Positions 1 to 10,469 of a DNA stretch of 64,000 bases are shown here, one piece after another. Numbering within the stretch: the stretch's first letter is position 1; each line of letters begins with the position of its first letter. The notes beneath the pieces were generated by a model. It had not been told where the DNA came from. It saw only the letters and a program-made list of their open reading frames with translations, and searched no databases. Made by a program: the position numbers and the translations under genes. The stretch comes from Nitzschia sp. pyKryTriq1 (Eukaryota > Bacillariophyta > Bacillariophyceae > Bacillariales > Bacillariaceae): positions 2,431,462-2,495,461 of the forward strand of contig OY101121.1 of assembly GCA_956465555.1 (NCBI GenBank). The letters run 5' to 3'.

Positions 1-2551
1 CCACCACCGTTGTTATTGGTCGAGGATCCATCGTGCGAAGATGAATCCGTAACCTTGGTGCTACTGTCATGCTTACTCGTAGCGTTGTCGTCGTCCACGA
101 TGATAGTGGCAAGATTTGATGGAATCTGGCTGGGATCTCTATGCGCCAAAATCTGACGCAACTGACGCTTCAAGACATCCACATTCCATCCAATCAAACG
201 TTGCATACGATTATCAACAATCTTCTTGGCGATTTGGTCAATCGGTCGGGTCATAAAATCCCCAGAAACAACGCTAGAAACGCCTCGTTCAGTTCTTGCG
301 GTAACTGATCGTTCTTCTCGTGACACCTTTGGTTGTTGCTGCCCTGCTTGTCCCACGACGAGCCAGTACGTTTGGATTTCTCCCTTTCCTTTGGCTTGGA
401 CCAAGGTGTCGCGTTGCTGGATCCAATGTCCTTTTCCAAACGCCTTGAGGTGTTCGGCCGCTTCCGAACTCAAATGGATCTTGTCTCGCATTCCCGTCGA
501 CTCGATTCGTGCGGCAGTATTGACAGTGTCGCCAAACAATTGGAATCGACTCTTTTCACCTCGCAAGACACCTGCCGTTACCGGACCACTGTTCGAATAG
601 AAGGAAGGAAGGAAGGAATGTGTGAGTTGTGAGATGAATTTGCATGGACCGTATTGGATATGCCTCCTCTTGTGATATTAACCTACCTGTGCAATCCAAA
701 TCGCATGGATAACTCGGCCGTATCGGGACCGAGACTTGTCTCCAAGCGTTGTACGACCTCCTTCATTCGGACCAAACAATCATTGGAAAATCGGGCCATG
801 CAGACGGCATGATCTCTTCTAGGTTCTGGCAAACCAGCCACTGCGACGTAACAATCTCCAATCGTTTCGACCTTGAAGACCTTGCGGCGATTTGCAATTT
901 TATCAAAGGCGTTGTAGACGGTTTCCAACAAGGTAAAGACTTGACTTGGTTCTCGAGTACTGGACCATGCCGTAAAGCCGACAATATCCGCAAACATGAC
1001 TGTAGCATCCGGGAACAAATCCGCAATAGGTTTGGTAGTAAAGACACCCGAAGCATCTTGTTGAAGATTGTTTCCAAAGTTGCTATTCGAGCCACCACCA
1101 CCACCACCACTATTGTTGTGGTTGTAGCCAAATCCTGACGACGATGCAGATGTCTTCTTCATTCCAAAGGATTCTTCGACTTCATTCCCGTCTTTGCTGG
1201 GATCATCGTCTCCTCGGATCAATCGATCCCGGACATTGGCCGGGAAGAGCGAGTTGACAATAGCGTCCGTTTTGGCGGCACGCTTTTCAATTCGTTCCGT
1301 GTTGCGTTCGACCGTCCAATCGTAGAGGATAAAGACGACCCCCGCCACGGCAAAGATCATGAGGGCAATACCTGAATAGATCCAAGGACGAATCGTCTGG
1401 TAGAGTTCTTGGAATTCATTGGATGGATATATGTGAAAGATGTATTGTCCACACTCTTCGACCGTCGTCCAGGTATCGAATACGCTCTCCACTTTCATAT
1501 TGTCAAAGTCCGAATCGTGTTGATCTCCCGCTCCCAAATAGGTCACGTTCGGCCCATTGATTTCAAAGGTAAATGGCGTTTGACAATTCTTTTCCGTCTC
1601 GACGACCAAGACAATTCCATTCACTCCCTCGGGTAAGAGCTGAGTGAATTCGTATTGCCATTCGAGCCATCCGACCATGAATCCGACAATCTCCTCCTCC
1701 TCGGGAATTGCCAACAACGTTGTTCCCGATGATGCTGATGCTGATGATGATGATTGGAAAATGGGAGTGACTAGGGCCGTGACGGGAGTCGTCGTCGTCG
1801 TCACCGTCTCCTCGAGCTCGGTAGTAGTACCGGTTGTGGAAGAAGTAGCGGTACTGGTACCACCACCATCTTCGGTGGTAGTGGTAGTGGTAGTGGTGGT
1901 AGTGTACAAGACTTGAGTTTGGACGGGGACACGTTCGAGCAAGACTTGATCGACAGCTTGTTGCAAAAATTGCATATCCCGTCCATCGCGATTGGTCATT
2001 TGATAAATGGGCGGCATTACCGCCACTTCTTGTTCTTGACCAGCCGAAACAGCACCAACACCAACATCCGTCGTCATGACTACCGTACTAGTAGTAGTAC
2101 TAGTAGTGGTATGGGTTTGCCAAATGGGATAATAAAATGGAAATTGCGCTTGGGGGACAGGAGTTGCATCCGTCACCGAAGCGTTGCGCCAAATATAGTC
2201 GGCAGGGAGCTGCTGCTGCTGCTGGTCCAACGACGACAATAACGACAATTGGGATTGACTGTCGTTAAAGTTTTGGACCGAGTATCCTTCCCATGTTCTA
2301 CGGTCCGGTCCCATGACTTTGGGTAGAAATGCCACTTGTTGGGATCCCGTTTGAAAGGCCAATTGAGCACTTTGGGCGTCCCAGTTGGGAACGGTAACGA
2401 ATGGCCAAGCAGAAGTCGTACTGGTGGTCGTACTCGTACTGGTGGTAGCATACGAAGCGACGCTCAACGTAAAGGCTTGAAAGGCATTTTGAATACTCCT
2501 AGCGTTCAAATCAATCGTTTCCAAGACATTTTGAGCGACCGTGTCAAACTG

Positions 2552-2588
<37 letters not shown>

Positions 2589-3128
2589 AGGAAACAACCA
2601 ATAGCCAAACCGAAACGAGCCGCGTCGAGGGAGGGAAAAGAGAAGAGATGAACGAATGTGAGAAACGGACCACCGAGCATCAAGCATACAAGTACTACAG
2701 GATTCCATTTCATTCCATTCCATTCCATTCCATTCCATTCCATTCCATTCTATTCAGTCACGTACCGCATCTTCAAAATCACCCACTTCTTCCTTCTGAG
2801 TAAACATGTAGGCGGCGACGGACACACAAATGGCCGAAACGACCATGATCACAAGGACGAACAACTTGGCGGTCGAAATGAATTGGGCATGGTGACGAGA
2901 GGCCGCAGAAGTTGTGCGATCATTCTTCTTGTTCTTCTTCTTGTTGTTCTTGCCACCGCCACTACCGGATCGCTGATCCAGGGTTCTCTGCGAGGGACTG
3001 TGGTCGGAAAAGGCATCCAAGTCCGAGTTGCTCATCATGTCGTCGTCCTGATTCCAAATGGAATCGGTGCCGCCGTGCATCGAACGATGATGCTGGTCGT
3101 GGTGTCGAACAAGGGTTCTTGGCGGCAT
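1..3128 (-). CDS. Receptor-type guanylate/adenylate cyclase, class III (partial, runs off left edge)
   Basis: Three exons are read on the minus strand: 3128-2766, 2548-687 and 588-1, with GT-AG introns of 217 and 98 bp. Both joins match those of the paralog at 16290-20521. The visible protein is about 937 residues: an acidic and Lys-rich cytoplasmic N-terminus, membrane helix about 88-110, an ectodomain with Thr/Ser/Gln runs, a second helix about 510-532 (WIYSGIALMIF), then a class III cyclase domain from about 630. The metal-binding motifs FADIVGFT and IGDCYVAVAG are present, as is the NTAARIES transition-state motif. The base-selecting positions read E (KVET) and Q (RFQLFGD); guanylate cyclases usually have E and C, so cGMP is likely but not certain. 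After the cyclase, the segment RLIGWNVDVLKRQL matches the linker that precedes the phosphodiesterase domain in the paralog. A PDE domain therefore probably lies beyond the left edge. Confidence 0.9.
2549..2765 (-). other. Intron 1 of the left receptor cyclase, made largely of microsatellites
   Basis: The donor is GTACGT at 2765 and the acceptor is CCAG ending at 2549. The intron holds an ATTCC-type pentamer array (about 2702-2754) and an uninterrupted CTA run (about 2551-2588) that sits directly against the acceptor and serves as its pyrimidine-rich tract. Both arrays stay open in frame, which makes a misleading read-through N-terminus if the intron is ignored. Confidence 0.8.
2702..2754. repeat. 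ATTCC pentanucleotide array
   Basis: About ten copies of CATTC/ATTCC lie inside the first intron of the left receptor cyclase. One unit near the right end is changed (CTATTC). Confidence 0.9.
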
Positions 3129-4180
3129 GATGATGGCTGATGATGCTGGTGTTGTTGTTGTTGTTGTTGTTGTTGTTGTGACAAAAGAAAATAATCATCA
3201 CATGTTGTGAATCATCATCGCATCCTTCGATCATCCATCATCGATCATCGATGATGATTCATCACCACCGATCATCATCATTCATCGCATTCTCGCTGGA
3301 TCGCGTTATTCTCATGGATGCATTCAATAGCATCCGGTAGGTGATGTGGTATACGTGGCGGAGCTTGGAAGGAGAATCTTGTTTATTCTAAGTTGTAATG
3401 AATGACGCACATGCCAAAAGGGCATACCATACACTTCCGCTACTGGCATTTTGACATTCCTATCTATGGCTTGCTTGGCATGCAAACATAAAAAGTGGAG
3501 AATCTGACGTGGTCCCGTCTCCAACAAAACGACGTCGTACTGAATTGTACGTGCTTATGCTATGCTCGAAGGCAAGGCAAACATAAAAAGTGGAGACTCT
3601 GACGTGGTCCCGTCTCCAACAACACGACGTCGTACTGAATTGTACGTGCTTATGCTATGCTCGAAGGCAAGGCTTCTCAAAACAGTAACTTCAATCCTTT
3701 TCAATTGCCTAACGAGAATTACTGAAGGAGAACTTTCTAGTGACTCCGCCCTTTAATTGGGAGTCGTCGAAACTGGCATTATCGTCCCTAAGTCGCATTC
3801 TCTTAACCAACACTTTCTATGTTTCCATCGATCGATCGTGCGTGCGATCTTCTTGTTGTGTTTCCGTACCTTTGGTACATACGAGTATGTGTGTACGTGG
3901 TACCAGCGCACCGGCACATATCCGATGGCCCCCCCGATCTATCCCCGCCCCCCCCCCCCGCCCCCGTCCCGCGCCTACTACTGTAGATCAAGAATTAGAA
4001 TTAGTTAGTAGATGCGTACTCTAGTATCTATCTATAGCCAATGCTTCGTTTGGATGTTCCCTTGTCCCTTGGTCGTGTATTGGGGTAGAGGAGGATAGAT
4101 ACGATGCTGATGATGATGATGATCATGCGGGGTGACGATCATGATGAGGAGGAGGATCATGGACGATGATGAGCGAGCGA
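3129..4180. other. Intergenic region, no gene seen
   Basis: This spacer lies between the 5' end of the cyclase gene and the 3' end of the acetyltransferase gene. It contains a TTG run (about 3148-3178), an ATC/GAT-rich stretch (3186-3290), a 95-bp tandem duplication (listed separately), a C-rich run near 3930-3970, and ATG/GAT runs near 4100. The open frames here are short and repeat-derived. Confidence 0.7.
3482..3671. repeat. 95-bp tandem duplication, two copies
   Basis: Copy 1 is about 3482-3576 and copy 2 about 3577-3671. They differ at only a few positions (for example AATCT versus ACTCT, AAAACG versus AACACG). No coding function is seen. The low divergence points to a recent duplication. 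Confidence 0.9.
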
Positions 4181-4291
4181 TTATCCAATCTTCTTTTCGT
4201 AGTAGACTCCAGCAGGTCGATTGCTCCGCCGCCGCCGCCTCGTTTGCTGTTGTCTCTTATTCTGGTTGTTGTTGGTCAAGAAGAATATTGC

Positions 4292-4326
<35 letters not shown>

Positions 4327-6016
4327 ATGATGATGATTCCGCCGCGGCGGCGGCTTGTTCCTCCTCCTCCTCCTCCTCTTCATCCAGTACGACAGTAAAG
4401 TTGAGACTTTCGTAGAGCTTGGTAGCGGCATTATTATCTTTGTCCACGCGTAGATACATACTCCATGAGGATGATGATGTTGATATTGATGATGTTGATG
4501 ATGATATTGAGTCATCACTGTTACTGTTACTGTTCTTGTTGTTGTCTTTTTTGTTTTCTTTGTCATGATCCTCCTCCTCCCCCCCCAACAAAGGTGGTGG
4601 TGGTTCTTGCTGCCATTTTTTCGAGAGTTTCAAAGCCAACTGGACCAATGTTGTAGCGATACCCTGTCGTCGATGATCTTTTGCAACGGCCAAATTGGCC
4701 AAAAAGGGACGTTCTTCTCGTACTGTTACTTCTGGCAGTAGTAGGAGTGGTGGTGGACGACGACTTTGCTTCTTGTTATTGCTACTACTAGTAGTAGACG
4801 ACCATTCCATGATGGCATTGTTGCTGTTGCTGCTGCTGCTGCTGCTGCTGTTGCTGTTGCTGTTGTTGCAGTTGTTGTCGTTCTTCTTTGTCAATGTCGA
4901 ATCTAGTAGTAGCTCTTCTTCTTGGCCGATACGGCTGGTGCTGCTGCCGCTGCTGCTGCTGGTTCTCCTCGTCGACCGAGGAGAGACGGGTACTGGCATG
5001 GTCCCAAGTTCCATAAAACCAGCAATACTACTAGTAGTAGTAGTGGTAGTAGTAGTAGACGTCGTAGTAGTTGTTGTAGTGGCAGTTGTTGGTGTTGATG
5101 TTATCGTTGATGTTGTCGGCGCGGTGGCAACAATCCAAGTATGAGCCACGTTGGGATTCTGTACCATGTCCGTCCATCGTCGTTTCAGCATTTTCAATAG
5201 TTTTTGTTCCTCCTGCTGCTGTCGTTGCTGCTGCTGTCGTTGCTGCTGCTGTCGTTGCTGCTTTTGTAACAAAAGTAGTTGAGCCTCGTTGGATGATGGT
5301 GATGATGGTGATGATGGTGACTCTTGTCCCGAAAGGAAAATATTTTTCCACCATGATGATGTTTGTTGTTTAGTAGTAGCACCAGACGCAGAACCATTAG
5401 TACGTTCTTTAGTAGTACTCGTTGGATCATCCTCATCCTCATCCTCCTCATCTTCTTCTTCCATCAACAACTCCTCTTCGTTTTCCTCTTCCTCATGATT
5501 TTGGTTGTTGTTGTTGTTGTTTTCATCATGAGCATCATTATTTTCAAATGTTTCTAGTAGTAATTGGCATATTGGCACCAAATCCGCCTCTTGAGCGGTT
5601 CGATATCGGTAGGAGTACGAGGAGGAGGATGGCTTTCTTTTGTTGGAAGAAGAAGGAGATGAAAAAGAAGAAGAAGAAGAAGAAGAAGGTGATGGTGACG
5701 GAAATACTGCTGATATTGCTGATGTTGCTGATGATGATCCACCACGTTTGGATCGAGCTGATAATGGCGGCAGAACGCTGGTGGGACGACTCGTCAAAGC
5801 GGCACTGACTACTAGTACGAGTTGGATATGATTACTCATAGTAGTACACGGCGGGGCCGACGATGATGACAAGAAGAATCCACCAAAAGAGGACGACGAC
5901 GACGACAACGACAACACCAACAACCACAATAATACTAGCGGTCGTAGTACTGGTAGTAGTACTAGCATGGACTTTGAATGGATGCTCGACGACTTGTTCT
6001 TGGAAGTGCTGATCAT
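4181..6016 (-). CDS. GNAT-family N-acetyltransferase with N-terminal hydrophobic leader and large low-complexity inserts
   Basis: This is a single-exon gene of 611 residues. The ATG at 6016 is chosen because the codon before it in the open frame is GTG. A strongly hydrophobic leader (about residues 18-50) suggests a signal peptide or signal anchor, so ER or plastid routing is possible. The GNAT core is split by inserts. The start of the fold reads YRTAQEADLVPICQLL (about 145). Motif A, the acetyl-CoA site, reads NLAVAKDHRRQGIATTLV (about 435-452). Motif B reads MYLRVDKDNNAATKLYESL (about 520). Between these lie runs of Asn, Glu, Gln, Thr and Ser totalling over 300 residues, and the C-terminal part has Glu and Ala runs. 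A usual GNAT domain is about 150 residues, so most of the length is expansion. The substrate (protein N-terminus, lysine or small molecule) cannot be told from the sequence. Confidence 0.85.
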
Positions 6017-7458
6017 CACGTAGTAATATAGGGTCGTACCTGTGATGCCCTGATATGCTGATCGGATGGGATCGGATGGGATCGGATGGGATCGGATCGG
6101 ATCGGATCGGATCTATTGTAGGAATACAGTACCGGTAGCTGGCTGCTTGATGATGATGTTGTTGTTATGCTGGTGGATATACATAATACCGGTATTATTA
6201 TCGCATCAAAAAAAAATAATCATGATGTTGTTATCATGCATGCATGCGTCACTCTCATCTTTCCGTCTCTCCTCGTCTTGCGCTCGAAAAGATACGGTCC
6301 GTACTCGTACCGGTACAGTAGTGGCACGAACTGTACAGCCGCTGGCACAGTACCAGGTACGGTAGTCCACCAGTACATAGCACGCATGGGATGACGACAT
6401 ACTGTATTCTTATATCCATCACCAATAACGGATGAAGATGAGGATGATGTTTCTATCTTCACTACTACGAGGAGTGAGTCGTCGTCGTCCTGTGTATTAT
6501 GTAATCGTACTTTGTAGAATCATCCACCGGGCGGTTGCATTATGTGAGATCGTGTGAGCAGATCCTTTAGGCTTCTACTACTGTACCGGTAGTACGGTAG
6601 TCTACGTGCAAGTAACGACGGTACAGTACGTAGCTGACAACCACGCACGATAGATGACGCACGTTCGTCAGTCGGACAAGAGAGGAAGGCATATTATACG
6701 TTACAACGCCAGTAAAAAAGAGAAATTAACATATATCGCCACGCACTCAAGGATTCTTGCGCTATTGACAGAATACCTCGGAACTCCATGAGATCTAGTC
6801 GTTGATACTTTGGAGGCATAGCTAACGCCGACAAGAGAGAATCTTTGTTTCTACTAGCATGAGCCTTTTACGACGACGGCACGTGTTCTCAATTTATTAT
6901 TATTATTGTTGACGGCACCCTTATCTAAGGACATCTCCATGCAGGCATAATCGTATTCTCTGTCTCTAGTGGTGTCGGACGCATTCTGGGCTATTCGGTC
7001 CGGTTTCTCCAATGAGAAATCCACGAAGGAAAATAGATCGCCGATAGGCTTTGACCAGGTTCCGTCTGGCAGACTACCCAAGTTTGAAATGCTTTCCAAC
7101 AAAAAGACGTATATCTTCATGGTAAAACATGATTGACGGACATACGGAATAGTTACAACTTGGAGGCAACGCTAATTCCCAATTTATATATATATATGTG
7201 ATCGTTTATCCGTCCGCTCCGTTGGTCGTAAATAATAAGGTCAAATTGTCCGCCTACATACCGGCGCAGTATGATGATCATCATCATCATCGTTCACGTT
7301 GAAAATGCTGGAAGCTACTAGTAGCTACTCGTATATTATTTTACATCACTTTTCCAGATCCCTCCACAAAATCAAACCAGAGACGAAAATACACACTCCA
7401 AAGAATCATCAAACACTCCAAACAAACACTCCAAACAAACAAAGAAACAATCATCAAG
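6017..7458. other. Intergenic region, divergent promoters, no confident gene
   Basis: This 1.4-kb spacer lies between two divergently transcribed genes. It holds a GATCGGATGG-type array (6058-6114), many TACCGGTA/GTACCGGTAC palindromes (6130-6610) and a TATA-rich run at 7189-7199. An 88-residue open frame on the minus strand (7120-6854) is not low complexity but shows no recognisable domain, so I do not call it a gene. Confidence 0.6.
6058..6114. repeat. GATCGGATGG / GATCG short tandem array
   Basis: Three and a half 10-bp units of GATCGGATGG pass into shorter GATCG units. The array lies just 5' of the acetyltransferase start. Confidence 0.9.
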
Positions 7459-8229
7459 ATGAATCAAGTGGCTATCAATCTGAACAACCGCGGCGTCCAA
7501 GAATTGGCACGAGGAGACACCACCAGTGCCTTTACTTCCTTGAACAAGGCCGCCAAGATCGCCATGAACTTGATTGAGAATCATAAGCATAATCATCATC
7601 ATCATCATCATACTAAGGAGGCAGCAGCAGCGACCTCGTCCTATCAATTTCATTGGACGAATCATTGCGAAAGCATCAGCAGCAGCAGCAGCAGCAACCA
7701 TAGTAAAGGTGGTGGTGGATGCAGCACTCCCTTTTTGTTCCTTCGGGCCCTTTTCATTTCCTCCTCATCACCATCATCACCACTCAGTCCGTCCGAACAA
7801 GAACAAGATCAAAATCAAGAACAAGATGAATGTCCGTGCGGATACGCTTGGGCCATTTGGTTCAATTTGGCACTCTGCTGCTCCGTATTGGGAACTCGAC
7901 TGGGCGAAAAGGGACGTCTCTTTTTGGAAATGGCGAATGATCTGTATTTGCGAGTCCAACGGAGGGTCGACAGTGAAACAACAACCAGTACTAATAGTGC
8001 TGCTGCTGCTGCTGCTCCTCACTGGCAAATGCTCGCCATGGCCATTTCCAACAATCAAGCCTGTCTGTTTTATGACTTGTCCATGCAACAAGCGACTATG
8101 GAATGTCTGCACAAATTGGCCATGACCCTCAAGTCGTGTCAAGAAACATTACACTTTGAAGATCGAGGCGACTTTTGTTTGAATCTGCAAATATTGCAGT
8201 CGAGTCATACAATTGCTGCGGCAGCTTGA
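7459..8229 (+). CDS. TPR-like helical-repeat protein, member of a locally expanded family (short paralog)
   Basis: This is a single-exon gene of 256 residues. The ATG in the context CAAGATGA follows an A/C-rich leader. The N-terminus NNRGVQELARGDTTSAFTSL has the shape of a tetratricopeptide hairpin (small and aromatic residues spaced as in A-x3-G-x3-A). A central pair of helices includes WAIWFNLALCCSVLGTRL, and the C-terminal part SNNQACLFYDLSMQQATMEC looks like another hairpin. His and Ser runs separate the blocks. The same order of blocks is found in the longer proteins at 24305, 28491 and 30330. TPR folds usually bind other proteins, but no partner or pathway can be read here. No signal peptide or membrane segment is seen. 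Confidence 0.75.
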   Translation: MNQVAINLNNRGVQELARGDTTSAFTSLNKAAKIAMNLIENHKHNHHHHHHTKEAAAATSSYQFHWTNHCESISSSSSSNHSKGGGGCSTPFLFLRALFISSSSPSSPLSPSEQEQDQNQEQDECPCGYAWAIWFNLALCCSVLGTRLGEKGRLFLEMANDLYLRVQRRVDSETTTSTNSAAAAAAPHWQMLAMAISNNQACLFYDLSMQQATMECLHKLAMTLKSCQETLHFEDRGDFCLNLQILQSSHTIAAAA

Positions 8230-8783
8230 AACCAAAACACTTGTACAAAACAAATCAAATCAAAACAAAACTACAAAACTTGTACAAAGACAAAAAGACA
8301 CAAAGAAAGAGATCTCTGTAAATAATAGTAACAACGACTACAACTACGTACTTCTTCTTGAATATAAAAGTCAAGTTATCTACTCGTATATATACTACTA
8401 AACGTCTCGAACATACATGGCTTCTACCAGCTATATACTGTACTTTAGTACGAGTATACTATTACATACAGCACCTCTGGTGCTACCTCTACTACTACTA
8501 CCTCTACTACTACTACTACTACTACTACTACCAGAGCTACATTAGTTTGGATAATATCGCCAAGACTATTACTTGTACTGTTTGTAGCTACTACTACTAG
8601 CTAATAGAGTACTGGGGTCGACTACATTTTTGATCCGTTCAGTCGTCCATTCGACGATTCCAGTCCATACATCCATCCATCCATCCATCCGCATCCATCT
8701 ACGCAGTATCAGTATCCATTCAATATTATACTAGTACAGCAGTAGTATCCATTCAATATCATATCATATCCTATTCTATTCTA
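8230..8783. other. Intergenic region between converging genes
   Basis: This stretch is A-rich just after the TPR-like gene, then has CTA/ACT runs (8480-8532), a CCAT/TCCA run (about 8666-8700) and TATTC/ATATC short repeats before the next stop codon. No gene is seen. Confidence 0.6.
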
Positions 8784-10469
8784 TTATATCATGTACAGAT
8801 CCTTCAAAATACAATAGGCCCGCTCTCCCAAGTCTGAAATCGCCGCATACTTGGCGGCCAACCGGGCTTCTTCCTCGGGAGATTTGGGTTGCCGGCGAGC
8901 TTCTTGAAGGATACTACTACTACGAGTCGTAGTAGTAGTAGTAGTAGTCGTAGTCCTAGAAGAAGATTGCGATGCCGATGACGATGCCAATTCCGGCGCC
9001 ACCTCTTCTTCTTGTACAACAACTACCACTGGAGCTTCTTCCTCTTCTTCTTCCTCTTCTTCCTGCTCGGCTGGCGGTAGTACTAGCGGTGCTTCCTCGA
9101 CTGCTGCTGCTGTTGCTGCTGCTGTTGCAAAGGCTTCGGCTTCCGCTGCGGAGGTTGATTCCACCAAATCAAGGACACTGTCCCTCAAATCATCGGCGGT
9201 CTTGGTGGGTTGAGGAAATGGAATGGCAACTTCCACCATTTTCGTTGCCGTAGTACCAGCAGAAGTAGCTCGCTGCTCTTGTTCTTGTACAATCATGGCT
9301 CGCAGGAATAATCCAGCAGGTCCGACCATGGCGACACGAACTTGTTGTACATTCGATATAGGCAACATAGATGATGATGATGATGATATCTCGTTCTCGT
9401 TCTCGTTCTCATCGATCTCATCATTCTTCTTGTAGTAGTAGTAGACTCGTACGAGTTGCTTCAAATCGGGGATAAAATCGTCTTCATTCAACAAGGATTT
9501 GAGATTGGTACATTCATCGGCCAAGGTAAAAATGGAAAGTTCGGGAAAGGTCCACCAGTCGGGCAATGAATCTGCATAGGGCTCCTCTTGCAACATCTGT
9601 TGTTGAAGGATCATGGCTTGATGATGATTTGCTTGATTTTCGTAATCATCTTTGTCTTGCATTTGTTCTTCTTGGCTGGCAATGCGTTGTAAAGCTTGCT
9701 CTTCTAATTGTTCAAGAGCTGCAATGATTTGTTGTTCAAGAGCAACAAGGGAAGTACTCGTAGTCGTACTACTACTGCTACTAGTAGTAGTAGTAGTATC
9801 CACAGACAGTGCCAAGACAATCGGAACCAAGATTTGGATACAGACATTGCTGTTTCTGTCTTGAGGAACGGCCAGAGCCACTTGCAATGTCACTGCTGCT
9901 CCACGTGGTTGTTGTGGCTGTTCTCTTCGATCACCCACATCCACATCCACACCATCCACACTATCCACACCGACCAAAGCGGCGCTCAAGACATTGTTGG
10001 GATGGAGTTGCGTATGTGGTGGAGGTGCAAAGGCACATGCAACTCGCGTGAGAAGGACCGGATCCAGTTGAGCCGTCAAGGACTGCTGCAGCAGTAAAAG
10101 CAATACTTCGTTGTTGTTGTTGTTGCTAGTAGTACTGTCATCCTCTTCTTCCATAATTCCGCCAACACCATCGTCGTTACCGTAGATAATGGCAAAGTAG
10201 TGACGAAGAAAGCGACTTTGACTTCTTTGACTTGTTTGACGTTGTCGAAGTTCCCCTTCTTGCCATGGTGCGGGAATAATATTATTATTCATAATGTTGG
10301 AGCGAGGAGCCGCCGTCGTAAAAGCAGGTACTCCTCGTTGGACGTTCCCAAAGGCGGCCTCGACGACAGAGTAGTGGTAGTAGTAGTAGTAGTAGTAGTA
10401 GTGCGTGATGTACAAGAACATCAGCAGGGCCGACGAGGGGGAACAAAGCAACGAACCTCGAGGAGTCAT
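8784..10469 (-). CDS. Unrecognised protein with hydrophobic leader, possibly secreted or plastid-targeted
   Basis: This is a single-exon gene of 561 residues. The ATG at 10469 (AAAATGAC) is chosen because the longer open frame begins with TTG. The N-terminus has a hydrophobic stretch followed by a Tyr run and then VVEAAFGNVQRGVPAF, which resembles a signal peptide followed by an A-A-F plastid-import junction. That reading is inference. Ordered-looking blocks are AAVTLQVALAVPQ with a following hydrophobic strand, SLPDWWTFPELSIFTLADEC, VQQVRVAMVGPAGLFLRAMI and a charged C-terminal helix EEEARLAAKYAAISDLGERA. Between them are Thr, Ser, Asn, Glu and Ala runs. I recognise no family and assign no function. 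Confidence 0.75.
   Translation of the reverse strand: MTPRGSLLCSPSSALLMFLYITHYYYYYYYYHYSVVEAAFGNVQRGVPAFTTAAPRSNIMNNNIIPAPWQEGELRQRQTSQRSQSRFLRHYFAIIYGNDDGVGGIMEEEDDSTTSNNNNNEVLLLLLQQSLTAQLDPVLLTRVACAFAPPPHTQLHPNNVLSAALVGVDSVDGVDVDVGDRREQPQQPRGAAVTLQVALAVPQDRNSNVCIQILVPIVLALSVDTTTTTSSSSSTTTSTSLVALEQQIIAALEQLEEQALQRIASQEEQMQDKDDYENQANHHQAMILQQQMLQEEPYADSLPDWWTFPELSIFTLADECTNLKSLLNEDDFIPDLKQLVRVYYYYKKNDEIDENENENEISSSSSSMLPISNVQQVRVAMVGPAGLFLRAMIVQEQEQRATSAGTTATKMVEVAIPFPQPTKTADDLRDSVLDLVESTSAAEAEAFATAAATAAAVEEAPLVLPPAEQEEEEEEEEEAPVVVVVQEEEVAPELASSSASQSSSRTTTTTTTTTTRSSSILQEARRQPKSPEEEARLAAKYAAISDLGERAYCILKDLYMI

Noticed and set aside
2549-2743. N-terminal extension of the left cyclase starting with MEWNGMEWNG and a Tyr run
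   Set aside because: It is intron sequence read through. The paralog's exon structure and the GTACGT donor at 2765 give a better first exon with the first membrane helix.
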